Source of the DNA: an uncultured Eubacteriales bacterium
GTDB lineage: Bacteria; Bacillota; Clostridia; Oscillospirales; Oscillospiraceae
DNA: 64,000 nucleotides
Direction: 5' to 3'
NCBI GenBank assembly: GCA_900546915.1
Contig: UREY01000010.1
Span: 1 to 64,000 of the forward strand
How positions within the stretch are numbered: position 1 is the first letter of the stretch; each line of letters starts with the position of its first letter. Below are positions 41,132-50,600 of the stretch, in pieces. Below the pieces are notes generated by a model that made no database searches, had not been told where the DNA came from, and saw only the letters and a program-made list of their open reading frames with translations. The translations under genes and the position numbers were made by a program.

Positions 41132-41406
41132 TACAACGGACATTTCAAGCGGAAAACTTGGTACTGTGCAAAGAATTTTTCTGAACATGAAACCTTCCTT
41201 CACTTTACAACGGACAATTTTGAGCAAAAACTTGGTACCTGCTCAGAAAAATTTCTCTCCCACTTTACAACGGACATTCTTTTCGCCGATTAGCGGGTAC
41301 GGCAGGAATAAAATTTCCAAACCGTAAGTGCCTCTCAATTTACAACGGACAATATTTTATGGATTGGGGGGTATCTCCAAAAATACTTTTCAATTTACAA
41401 CGGACA
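41132..41406. repeat. five direct repeats of TACAACGGACA (candidate oriT or iteron region)
   Basis: Identical 11-mers start at 41132, 41206, 41266, 41341 and 41396 (spacing 74, 60, 75 and 55). Copies two to five are all preceded by TT and mostly by CA(C/A)T. The first two units also share AAAACTTGGTAC downstream. Their place just upstream of mobC and the replication genes suggests protein-binding sites for the initiator or the relaxosome. Confidence 0.75.
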
Positions 41407-41872
41407 TTTTCTCCGAGAAAAACAGGGGTCTGCTTGAAAAAAGTGAAAATAAAAATGCTCCCGGCCTTGGAAAAAGCGGAAGCATCGCGTTCTGCGGATA
41501 TGAGATTTTAGAGTGCAGCAAGCACAGCCGCTGTCCGTACACAGCGGCGAATGTTCTTGTTGGGAGTACCCAAACCCCTTGTAAGGCCGAGGGAAAACAG
41601 CTTGACAGTCAAGCACGCTCACAATTTGAAACAAGATCGCACAAAAGTTGCTTGCGTCAAGTGTATTCTACCTCGTGTGATAGATATGATCATGCTCCTA
41701 TCAGCCGCTTATGGATATGCTATGTTCATAGGAAATGGAGCATCGGACTAATTGCTGATACATCCGTATTTGCTGCGGGAAGGACGGCTTCATATTGCTC
41801 AAGAATTTTACAATGCATCTCAAATATCGCCTAAAAAGCCGCTCGAAATTCGTATATAATTGCGAAGTCCTC
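41407..41872. other. non-coding junction between island backbone and defence cargo
   Basis: No convincing gene is present. It contains inverted repeats, CCGCTGT-N6-ACAGCGG at 41528-41547 and GCTTGAC-A-GTCAAGC near 41600, which may belong to an oriT or be remnants. Translations in this stretch lack any recognisable protein pattern. Confidence 0.5.
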
Positions 41873-41901
41873 TTGAAAAAGCGTGATTTTTGTGGTAAAA
41901 T
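41873..41901 (+). promoter_or_regulatory. promoter of the defence operon
   Basis: TTGAAA and TAAAAT are separated by 17 bases. An inverted repeat AAGTA-N8-TACTT (41943-41960) lies between the promoter and the HTH gene and could be its operator. No other promoter this good is seen before the large genes. Confidence 0.6.
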
Positions 41902-41978
41902 TAAAATGTAGGGGTATATGTATTTTTAGAAAACACCTTGCGAAGTACCGTAAGATACTTGAATGAAGGAGAGAATAT

Positions 41979-42188
41979 ATGGCTCTATCTTATAACCGTA
42001 TGTGGAAACTACTTGTGGATAAGAAAATGAGCAAAGCGGATTTGAGAAAAGCCACAGATATTGCGCCGAATACGATGACGAAGCTAAGGCGAGATGAACC
42101 GGTAAATCTCGCTATTTTAGGTCGTATATGTGAGACCCTCGATTGTGATTTTGGCGATATTATGGAATATGTAAAAGAGCCAAAATAG
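41979..42188 (+). CDS. small Cro/CI-type HTH regulator
   Basis: The 69-residue protein is almost entirely one helix-turn-helix domain: YNRMWKLLVDKKMSKADLRK, ATDIAPNTMTKLRRDE, LGRICETLDCDFGDIME. Such single-domain Cro-like proteins usually repress their own operon. AAGGAG precedes the ATG. It is the first gene after the promoter and about 48 bases before the 1,005-residue gene, so it is the likely regulator of the defence operon. Confidence 0.85.
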   Translation: MALSYNRMWKLLVDKKMSKADLRKATDIAPNTMTKLRRDEPVNLAILGRICETLDCDFGDIMEYVKEPK

Positions 42189-42235
42189 AGCAACGCGATT
42201 AAGAAATCCGAACATCTTCAAGGGAGTAGTTATGT

Positions 42236-45200
42236 ATGGTAGAGAGGCAGCCGCCTTGGGATAAATATGAAGCGGCCATGCTATTAGAAGGGCTTCTTGC
42301 CTCTATGAAAGGCGAACTCACACGCTCGGACGCGATCAAGTCAGTATCTCGTGACTTAAGGATAATGGCATTTCATCGGGGAATGGAAGTTAATGAAGTG
42401 TATCGCAATACAAATGGCATCTCATTGCAAATGAAAAGTATGGAGTCGGCGTATCTCGGTTACACAGTTTTCAAACCGGCCACCAAACTTTTTGCGGATA
42501 TTGCAGGTTTATATCATAATTCCTACGATGAGTACCAAAAATTACTGAAGGAGGCAAAGGCAATGATATACAACAAAAAAGCCGTTGAAGATGACTTCAT
42601 GCGGTATCTTGCTGAACGAGTGTCTCCTGCACAGCTTTCGGAGCTTTATGGATGTTATTCTGAAATAGAAGCTTTTTGCCTTAAAATAAAAGTCCTGAAA
42701 AATCCTCTGTTCGAAACAACGGATTTTGAAACCATTAAAAAAGTACAACGCACCATTGAGCAGAACAAAATCTTTAGAATAACCCGTAGACGGCAAATAA
42801 ATAAGATTGTTGATGCGGGTCGACATTACTATAACTACATAAAAGAAGGTCTTTACACTCGCATTACTGATGGAAAGACCGTTGAAGATCGTAGCACCAT
42901 TGATCATGAAATGTCGAATCAAATCCCGTCCGATGTAGAGATTGCCGGGGCGGAATATCCTACTCCTATTACTAAATACACAAAGACCGAGCAAGATGAA
43001 GGATTTATACAAAAACAATCTTTAGAAAGTACTTCTGACAATGCACCAGATGCCTCTTATATGAAGAGCACGCATAGTCAAAACAAAATTTATGAAATTG
43101 ATTTTCATGCGAACTTCGACTTGGCGTTCACTAAGCCGGAGCAATTCAGTTACTTTGGCGAGGAAAAAGTGTGTGGCGATTCGTGGACATCTCTCTATGT
43201 GGCTGTGATGGCTTCTGTGATTGAAGATTATCCACACATATTCAAAGCCGGAATGTCTTTTACGCAAAAAACTGGTCGAATCGAACTTGCGAGTAATGGT
43301 AATTCCAATTTTATGATCGCTCCCAAACCCATACCTGGGACAGCATATATGTTGGAAACCAATTTGAGTGCAAACGATATTGTGGCAAAAATTCGCTATG
43401 TCTTGGACTTGTGTAATGTGGACTATGAGAATGTTGTTATTACATATAGAAAAAAGGCAAAGGGAATTTCTGAGCAACCTCTTCAGGAGGAGCCGACAAA
43501 AAGCAATACGATTAGTGAGATAAATAGCAGAAACTTTTCTCGCTATCTGTCTGAAACGCTGAACATGGCTGATGCCACCTGCCGTAGCTATGCTTCTGCG
43601 ATAAACAATTGTGAGGCATTTGCTCAAGAACATCAACTGGCCTCCTGGCAGCTTTACGCAGCAGACAAACAGACAGCACAAGAGACAATTCAGTTGCTCT
43701 TAAGCAATTCGGATTTTCTTGTCTACAATGCAAGGCAGCACAATCGTTTTCGCGCAGCCATACAGAAATTTCTCGGATTTATTGGCTCAGACTTGACTTG
43801 GATTGCACCTGCAAAGGCGGGCTTGGAACCGGCAGAAACCTACAGAGATGAAGGCTATGAGGAGGTTCTTAGGCAATACTTTAAGAAAGGATTCCGCATG
43901 GATTCGCCACTTGAGATACGCAAATTCAAGAGATATTACACGGCAACCCATGATAGAGAGCTAACTGATCCTGATGATGACATTAGCAAAAAAATCAAGC
44001 AGCTCTGCATTATTTACGAGGGAAAAGCATTTCTCCCGGATGTCATGTTGAGCGAAGAACTAAAAGACGAATTGCTAAATTACATTGAGTCCGCCTTTGC
44101 GGACGGTAAAGCCGCTATCTACTATCAAGCGATTTTTGCCGAATTTTCCGATGCGTTCTTGGACTACCATATCCACGATGCTGATATGCTGAAGTCATAT
44201 CTGTCTTTTATAGGAGACGGCAGATTCTTCATCAACAGAAATTTTATATCGCAGACACCAGATGTCAGTATGGATCCGTTATCTGAAGTTCGTTCTTGCT
44301 TGCAAGACTATGGCAGACCGGCGACTTATGATGAGATTTTTGCTGCTCTGCCGCATCTCCCGCAAAGTAAGATAAAGTTTATTCTTGCCAGTAATGTTGA
44401 ATTCGTCAACAACGGCCGCAGCGAATACTTTCACGAAAGTATCGTCAATTTGTCCGATGAAGAACTGGACGGAATTGCCGAAATTATCCAGAGAACCATT
44501 GACGAGAAAGATTTTATTGGCGGCAATGAGCTCTATGACGCAATTCACGCCAAATATCCCTACATCATCGAAGAGAATCGCGCCCTCTCTATGTATGGAT
44601 TCCGGGATGCATTAAAGGCAAAATTAGGCGATCGATTTTCCTTCAAGGGAAATATTATCAGCCGGTCGGGTCAGGAACTCTCGATGGCAGATGTGTTTGC
44701 AAAATATGCGAGGAGCCATGATACTTTCACGCTGTCTGAGCTTCAAAGTTTGGCAAATAGTCTCGCTACTCCTATATACTTCGAGGAGATTTACGAAAAC
44801 AGTCTGCGGATCAGCCGCGATCAGTTTGTAGCGAAAATGGCCGCTCAGTTTCCTATTGAAGCTATAGATGCAGCATTGGATCGTATCTGCACGGGAAAGC
44901 ATATTTCTCTGCTGGAAGTGACCAACTTTGGAGCATTTCCATATGTAGGATTCCCGTGGAACAGCTTTCTGCTGGAGCATTATGTGGCGAGCTATAGTCA
45001 GAAATATACGCTTCTGCATAGCAGCTTTAATGGAACCGAGTGTGCTGGCGCAATCGTTAAGCGTTCTGCGGGCATAGACAACTTCGATGATTTGATTGTT
45101 GACTTATTGGCAAACAATCAAATAGAGATGAAAAAAGCCCCTGTGCTTCAGTTTTTGAGTGACAACGGGTATCTTGCCCGCCGTAGATACTCAGAGATAG

Positions 45201-45253
45201 AATCGCTCATCATTAAGGCGAATGCACAAAGGCAAAGGAAGGACACTGACTAA
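42236..45253 (+). CDS. unrecognised 1,005-residue protein, first large gene of the defence operon
   Basis: I cannot assign a family. Residues about 1-110 (PPWDKYEAAMLLEGLL... VYRNTNGISLQMKSMESAY) resemble helical N-terminal domains that precede nucleases in restriction-type proteins. About 284-405 is an alpha/beta domain starting KIYEIDFHANFDLAF. About 430-520 (FSRYLSETLNMADATCRSYA ... RAAIQKFLGFIG) looks like the SAM-like core-binding domain of tyrosine recombinases, without a catalytic domain. About 560-1005 is helical with winged-helix-like units (PATYDEIFAALPHLPQ, FVNNGRSEYFH). No HNH, PD-(D/E)xK or P-loop motif is evident. It ends one base before the brxP ATG, so it is co-translated with the BREX genes and may be the DNA-recognition or effector component. 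Confidence 0.6.
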   Translation: MVERQPPWDKYEAAMLLEGLLASMKGELTRSDAIKSVSRDLRIMAFHRGMEVNEVYRNTNGISLQMKSMESAYLGYTVFKPATKLFADIAGLYHNSYDEYQKLLKEAKAMIYNKKAVEDDFMRYLAERVSPAQLSELYGCYSEIEAFCLKIKVLKNPLFETTDFETIKKVQRTIEQNKIFRITRRRQINKIVDAGRHYYNYIKEGLYTRITDGKTVEDRSTIDHEMSNQIPSDVEIAGAEYPTPITKYTKTEQDEGFIQKQSLESTSDNAPDASYMKSTHSQNKIYEIDFHANFDLAFTKPEQFSYFGEEKVCGDSWTSLYVAVMASVIEDYPHIFKAGMSFTQKTGRIELASNGNSNFMIAPKPIPGTAYMLETNLSANDIVAKIRYVLDLCNVDYENVVITYRKKAKGISEQPLQEEPTKSNTISEINSRNFSRYLSETLNMADATCRSYASAINNCEAFAQEHQLASWQLYAADKQTAQETIQLLLSNSDFLVYNARQHNRFRAAIQKFLGFIGSDLTWIAPAKAGLEPAETYRDEGYEEVLRQYFKKGFRMDSPLEIRKFKRYYTATHDRELTDPDDDISKKIKQLCIIYEGKAFLPDVMLSEELKDELLNYIESAFADGKAAIYYQAIFAEFSDAFLDYHIHDADMLKSYLSFIGDGRFFINRNFISQTPDVSMDPLSEVRSCLQDYGRPATYDEIFAALPHLPQSKIKFILASNVEFVNNGRSEYFHESIVNLSDEELDGIAEIIQRTIDEKDFIGGNELYDAIHAKYPYIIEENRALSMYGFRDALKAKLGDRFSFKGNIISRSGQELSMADVFAKYARSHDTFTLSELQSLANSLATPIYFEEIYENSLRISRDQFVAKMAAQFPIEAIDAALDRICTGKHISLLEVTNFGAFPYVGFPWNSFLLEHYVASYSQKYTLLHSSFNGTECAGAIVKRSAGIDNFDDLIVDLLANNQIEMKKAPVLQFLSDNGYLARRRYSEIESLIIKANAQRQRKDTD

Positions 45254-45254
45254 T

Positions 45255-47615
45255 ATGTACTCATATACTTGGGATACCGAGACGGGAGGATTGCTGCTGA
45301 ACAGCTCCCCACTTTCCTTTAGCAAGGAACCCCGTCCGGTGTATTATAAAGAACTGGATATTCTGGGATTTGACCGGTATTGGAATTATGCAAAGAATGA
45401 CTCCTACCCATATATGTGGGCGGAGGCCAACAATTATTTCTACCGGGGACGGCAGGTTGCCAAGACAAAAGGCGGTAGTCTTTACACGGCACCTGAAATC
45501 GTCATTTTGGATGACCCGGAACCAGACGGACAACCTCTCCGCTTCGTTGACATCCCTGCAATGATTGAAAAGAACCGGGATCTGTTGGAGAAACTGTCCG
45601 CAGAAACAATTAAAAAAATATACAACACTTATGTAGAGTACATGGATCGAGTCGATGTCTTCTATGTGGCGTTCAGTGGCGGTAAGGATAGCGTAGTAAC
45701 CCTTGACCTGGTGCAGCGGGCTTTGCCGCATAATAAGTTCAAGGTGCTATTTGGTGATACGGGAATGGAATTCCCGGATACATACAAAGTAGTTGAGCAA
45801 ATCGAACGAATCTGTACCGACTCTAAAATTGAATTTTTGCGAGCAAAGTCTGACTTTTCCCCAGAATTTACATGGAGGCAATTTGGCCCGCCGGCACAGA
45901 CAATGCGTTGGTGTTGTAGTGTGCATAAAACTGCGCCTCAAATCATCTTGCTTAGGGAGTATACCAATAATCCTCATTTTAGAGGAATGGCGTTCACAGG
46001 CGTTCGCGGAGATGAAAGTGCATCCCGGAGCGAATACGAGGGCGTTAGTCATGGCGAGAAAGTGCGTGGACAATATAGCTGCCACCCAATCCTTGAATGG
46101 AACTCTGCTGAATTGTTTAGCTACATCTATGAGAGACAGCTTTTGATAAATGATGCTTATAAAAAAGGAAATAGCCGTGCGGGTTGTCTTGTGTGTCCGT
46201 TAGCCACATCGAAGAATATGTACTTTAAGGAACAAGCGTACAGCTATAATGACAAGGGGTATCGAACAACCACAATTTTCAATAACATCATACTGGAAAC
46301 AACTTCTAAAGAACTGACAAATCCAAGCGCTATCCAAGAATTTATGAATATTGGCGGATGGAAAGCGCGAAGGAGCGGAAAAGAATTATCATTTGCTAAA
46401 AGTTATACAAATGAATCATTTGACCAAGGAGTTCTTACAATTCAGGTATCTCGTATACAAACCGATTGGAAACAATGGATTAAAACAATTGGAGATGTTA
46501 CATTTCTAGGAAATGGTAATGTTGAAGTGCTTTACAGAGATAAGCTGTATCACATTGATATTTCCGAAAATGCCAACGGACTAACTGCCACAGTCGTTAT
46601 CGGAACGGGTACTCAGAAAGACATTTATTTCATGTCCGAATTGAAGACTGTGTTTAGAAAAACCGCATATTGCATCGGCTGTAGAGTATGCGAGGCGAAT
46701 TGTCCGCATGGATTTATTTTTATGAAAGATGGTCATGTAACAATCGATGACCGATGTGTAAAATGCAAAAAATGCCATGATGTGTTTCATGGTTGCTTAG
46801 TGGCCAACTCATTGCGATTACCGAAAGGAGAAAAGAAAATGGGGAGCGTTGACAGGTATGGCAATATGGGCATTGAACTCGATTGGGTTAGGGCATATTT
46901 CAAATTAAAGGATGAATTCTGGACTTCTCCTCACAACCTTGGAACTAACATGGTTAAAAACCTCAAGAGTTTTTTGAACGATTCCGAAATTACTGTGAAA
47001 AATAAATTTGCACCATTTGGTAAGGTTATTGAGAATATTGGAATAGAGAATTCCGATGCTTGGGCATTGATGCTTTGCAACTTGACATACACATCGGAAT
47101 TTAATTGGTGGGTCAAAAACATTGATTTTTCTACGACATACACCCCCGATACTATCTATACAATGTTAGACGATTCAATGAGTAAGAATTCTCGTTCACA
47201 CATCGTTTCCGCATATAAGAATATCTTAATTTCTATTCCTCAATTAAGCAACGAGATCGGCTTGGGTGTCTGTGACTATACGCTAAAGAATGGAAAGCGT
47301 TTTTGGAATAGCGTAGTTCGCATTCCTTGGAAACATCCCAATCCACTTGTTATTCTTTACGGCCTATATAAATTTGCAGAGGCTTGTGGTGACTATTACC
47401 AATTCACCCTATCCCGGCTATTGGACTGCGACATTGACAGTGATGGTGTCAGCCCCACTGAAATTTTCGGGTTGGACCGCAATCAGATGGAAAAGATTTT
47501 GAATGGCCTCACAATCAATTATCCAGATTACATCAATGCCAGCTTTACGCTTGACCTGGATAATATTACGCTCAATAGCGAAAAGACATCTCAGGATGTG
47601 CTGAGTCTGTTCTAA
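45255..47615 (+). CDS. brxP: BrxP-like protein: PAPS-reductase/DndC-related domain, 2x[4Fe-4S], DUF4007
   Basis: The 786-residue protein has three parts. About 120-350 is an ATP-pyrophosphatase/PAPS-reductase fold with the PP-loop SGGKDS at 141-146, FGDTGMEFPDT, RWCCSVHK and AGCLVCPLA, the cysteine pattern shared with DndC. About 473-513 is a ferredoxin-like region with Cys473-x2-Cys476-x2-Cys479-x3-Cys483 and Cys501-x2-Cys504-x2-Cys507-x5-Cys513. About 533-786 matches DUF4007 (SPTEIFGL, LDLDNITL). A PAPS-reductase gene beside brxC, pglZ and brxL defines type 4 BREX. The family suggests ATP-dependent activation and sulfur transfer, possibly to DNA; this is inference. Residue numbers assume the ATG at 45255, two bases after the preceding stop. 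Confidence 0.85.
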   Translation: MYSYTWDTETGGLLLNSSPLSFSKEPRPVYYKELDILGFDRYWNYAKNDSYPYMWAEANNYFYRGRQVAKTKGGSLYTAPEIVILDDPEPDGQPLRFVDIPAMIEKNRDLLEKLSAETIKKIYNTYVEYMDRVDVFYVAFSGGKDSVVTLDLVQRALPHNKFKVLFGDTGMEFPDTYKVVEQIERICTDSKIEFLRAKSDFSPEFTWRQFGPPAQTMRWCCSVHKTAPQIILLREYTNNPHFRGMAFTGVRGDESASRSEYEGVSHGEKVRGQYSCHPILEWNSAELFSYIYERQLLINDAYKKGNSRAGCLVCPLATSKNMYFKEQAYSYNDKGYRTTTIFNNIILETTSKELTNPSAIQEFMNIGGWKARRSGKELSFAKSYTNESFDQGVLTIQVSRIQTDWKQWIKTIGDVTFLGNGNVEVLYRDKLYHIDISENANGLTATVVIGTGTQKDIYFMSELKTVFRKTAYCIGCRVCEANCPHGFIFMKDGHVTIDDRCVKCKKCHDVFHGCLVANSLRLPKGEKKMGSVDRYGNMGIELDWVRAYFKLKDEFWTSPHNLGTNMVKNLKSFLNDSEITVKNKFAPFGKVIENIGIENSDAWALMLCNLTYTSEFNWWVKNIDFSTTYTPDTIYTMLDDSMSKNSRSHIVSAYKNILISIPQLSNEIGLGVCDYTLKNGKRFWNSVVRIPWKHPNPLVILYGLYKFAEACGDYYQFTLSRLLDCDIDSDGVSPTEIFGLDRNQMEKILNGLTINYPDYINASFTLDLDNITLNSEKTSQDVLSLF

Positions 47616-47628
47616 GGAGGAAGAAGCC

Positions 47629-50600
47629 ATGCCGATGTTGGAAAAATATCGCGATTATTTTGACATTGACCCAGATTTTTTCCCTGCCGTTAATGAAGCG
47701 GTTATCATGAAAAATCCAGAAATGTGGAAAAAATTCTTTCCGCACGAAACCTTTATAAAGCTCCTGAAGAACACAATCAGTGTCCTCGAACGCAAGCAGA
47801 AGCTCTGCCTTTGGGTGGAGGGAGCCTACGGTACGGGTAAATCTTACGCTGTTCTCACACTAAAGAAGTTGATAGATTCCACCGCGGAAGAAACTCATGA
47901 ATACTTCCAGAGATACAAGATGGACAATGACCTGTACAATCGCTTTCAGGCCGTGAAATCCAGTGGCCGCATTCTGACTGTACATCGCTACGGATCTGCC
48001 ACCATTCGCAGTGATCACAATCTTGTCTTTGCCATTCAGGAGAGCATCGAAAAAGCACTTGTTGATGCTGGAATTGAAAATAAAGGCGGAAATGCGCTAA
48101 AAGAGGCAACCATTGCATGGCTTTCTGATAAGGACAACAAAAATTATTTCAATGGCTTGATCACAGGTACATATTCCAACTTGTTTGGCGGAGATGATGC
48201 TGATACCGTAATTGAAAAATTGTGCACTTTTTCTGGCGATGCGTTGGCAAAGGTCATGGACAATATCTTCAAGGTAGCCGATGAGCGTCAGGTGAAAGCT
48301 CTCTCGCTGAGCGTGACGGATTTGAGTAACTGGATTCGCGAAGTGATTCGGGCAAACGATTTGAAAGCCATTGTCTTTATGTGGGACGAGTTCACGGAAT
48401 ACTTTTACAACAATGCCCGAAATCTCACCGGTTTCCAGGAGCTTTGTGAAATCAGCGAAACCGATCCTTTCTATTTCGTGCTGGTCACCCATGTTACCCA
48501 AGGCTTGTTCCATGAGCGCGACCAAGACTTTATTAAGCTGAACGGACGCTTTGTCAGTCCGCACAGCTTAATCAGTCTGCCTGAAAATATAGCATTTCAG
48601 CTCATGGGTGCAGCTATGGAGAAAAACAAAGATGAAGCCGTGCTCAAAGATTGGGAAGTTGCCCTTGGAGACCTTACTTCCAGAACACAGGAATCCCGCA
48701 AGCTGGTAAAGTCGGTGGCCCACATTACCGACAAAGAGATGGTAGATATCCTCCCGATACACCCCTATGCCGCCCTGCTCTTGAAACACATTTCCTCTGC
48801 GTTTGATTCAAACCAGCGCAGTATGTTTGACTTTATCAAGAATGATCGTGGCGATGAGATCAAGGGCTTCCAGTGGTTTATTGACAATTTCGGGCCGGAG
48901 GATGACAACCCTCTGCTCTCTGTTGATATGCTTTGGGACTTCTTCTATGAAAAAGGCAAGGAATATCTGGCGCATGATATTCGCTCCATTCTGGACTATT
49001 ATAACCGCGCTGCAAACCGGCGACTTGATTCGGATCAAAAACGAGTTCTGAAGACGGTTCTTCTGTTGCAGGCGATTTCCCAATATGCAGGCGACTCTGT
49101 TGAGCTGTTTATTCCCAATGAGAAAAATCTCAACAATGCGTTTGAGGGAACTGACATAGATGACTCCGCATCGAGATGTGCTGAGCAGCTCGTTCGAGAG
49201 AAGGTGCTGTTCTCCAAGCCTCTCGGCGGCGGAAAATTCCAGTATGCAGCTTACAATCACGAGGATGAAATTGATGTAACGCCTTTTGAGAAACAAATTG
49301 ACCAAAAAAGCACTTCTGCCTTTATTACAGAGGAACTCGCTGATAGGACTCGAATCATTGACGCTATTACCCTTGGGGGCGCTCTAAAGCTCCGCTATGA
49401 GCTGCGCTATGTTTCTGCTTCTGACTTCGATTCTACGATTAGGCAGCTGCGCAACACGGAAGGAAAGTATGAAAACAAGATTGTTGCTGTAGTTTGTTTT
49501 GCAAAAAATGATGCTGAAAGCGTTGTCCTCGGAAAGAAGATCCGCGATGCGCTTTCTTCCGGAACCTACGACATGATTTTCATTGATGCCAGCCGAACCC
49601 CGTTCGGAGCAGATGGCTATGGCGTTTACCGTCACGATATGGCACTGTCTATGTCTCAGCAGGGTAAGGATAACACATTGGCAACTCAATACGCCAACAA
49701 TGCGAAGGAATCTTTGAAAAAATGGAAAACTCGCATTGCTGCTGGTGAGTTCATGGTTCACTCCGCTGATAAGCCAGATGGCGAGCGGGCCACTACGCTG
49801 GATGCTCTGTACGAACTCCTCGCAGACATCAACAAGAAAAAATTCGTTTGCTGCCTTGAAGGTTCTTACAATGTAATCGCAAATATGTATACACCGAGCA
49901 ATCTGAAGCAAGGTGTTGAGTGTGCATATAATGAGAAAACGACTGGAACATTTCTGTCTGGTAGCCCTGCTACAAAGTTGGAAAAGGCTCTTGATGGCGC
50001 TTGGAAGGTGCCTGAATACTGGATTTCTGCCCCTCATCTTTTAATTTCCAAAATCAAGATTTGCGTTGATGAAATTATAAAAGATGGCTTCCAGAACGGC
50101 GGTGGCCGTGTATCCATTAAGAGAATTTATGATGTTTTGAAAGCTGCGCCCTATGGTTTTATGCCCTGCAATCTGTCTGCATTTATTTTGGGCTTTGTAC
50201 TTAAAGAGTACGCTTCTTCTGGGACATATAGCTGGAGTGATGGTCTCACTAATGATGTTTTGAATGTCAATAAGCTCAAAGAGATGATTGATGAGGTCAT
50301 TCGCCTTGAAATCACTCCAAATCCTCGTTACAAGGATAAGTATATTGTTGCGATGACTCCCGAAGAGAAAGCTTTCAATGAAATCACTTCTGAGGCATTT
50401 GGTATTCCACTCAATATGTGTACCTCTATTCCAAACACAAGAGAACGCATCCGCAGTAAGATGAAGGAGTTTTCGTTCCCAATTTGGACTTTGAAGTACA
50501 TTCTTGGGAAAGAGACGCTTCAAACAGAAACCGCTGTGCTGTCTGAAATCATAGATTCTTTCTGCGGAATTGCTAACAGCAATAATATGGGAACTGAAAC

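Noticed and set aside
41132..41406. CRISPR array
   Set aside because: The repeat core is only 11 bases, spacing varies from 55 to 75 and no cas gene is near.
41328..41834. 168-codon frame at the start of the defence cargo
   Set aside because: It begins inside the TACAACGGACA repeats, lacks a ribosome site and has no protein-like pattern; inverted repeats suggest non-coding DNA.
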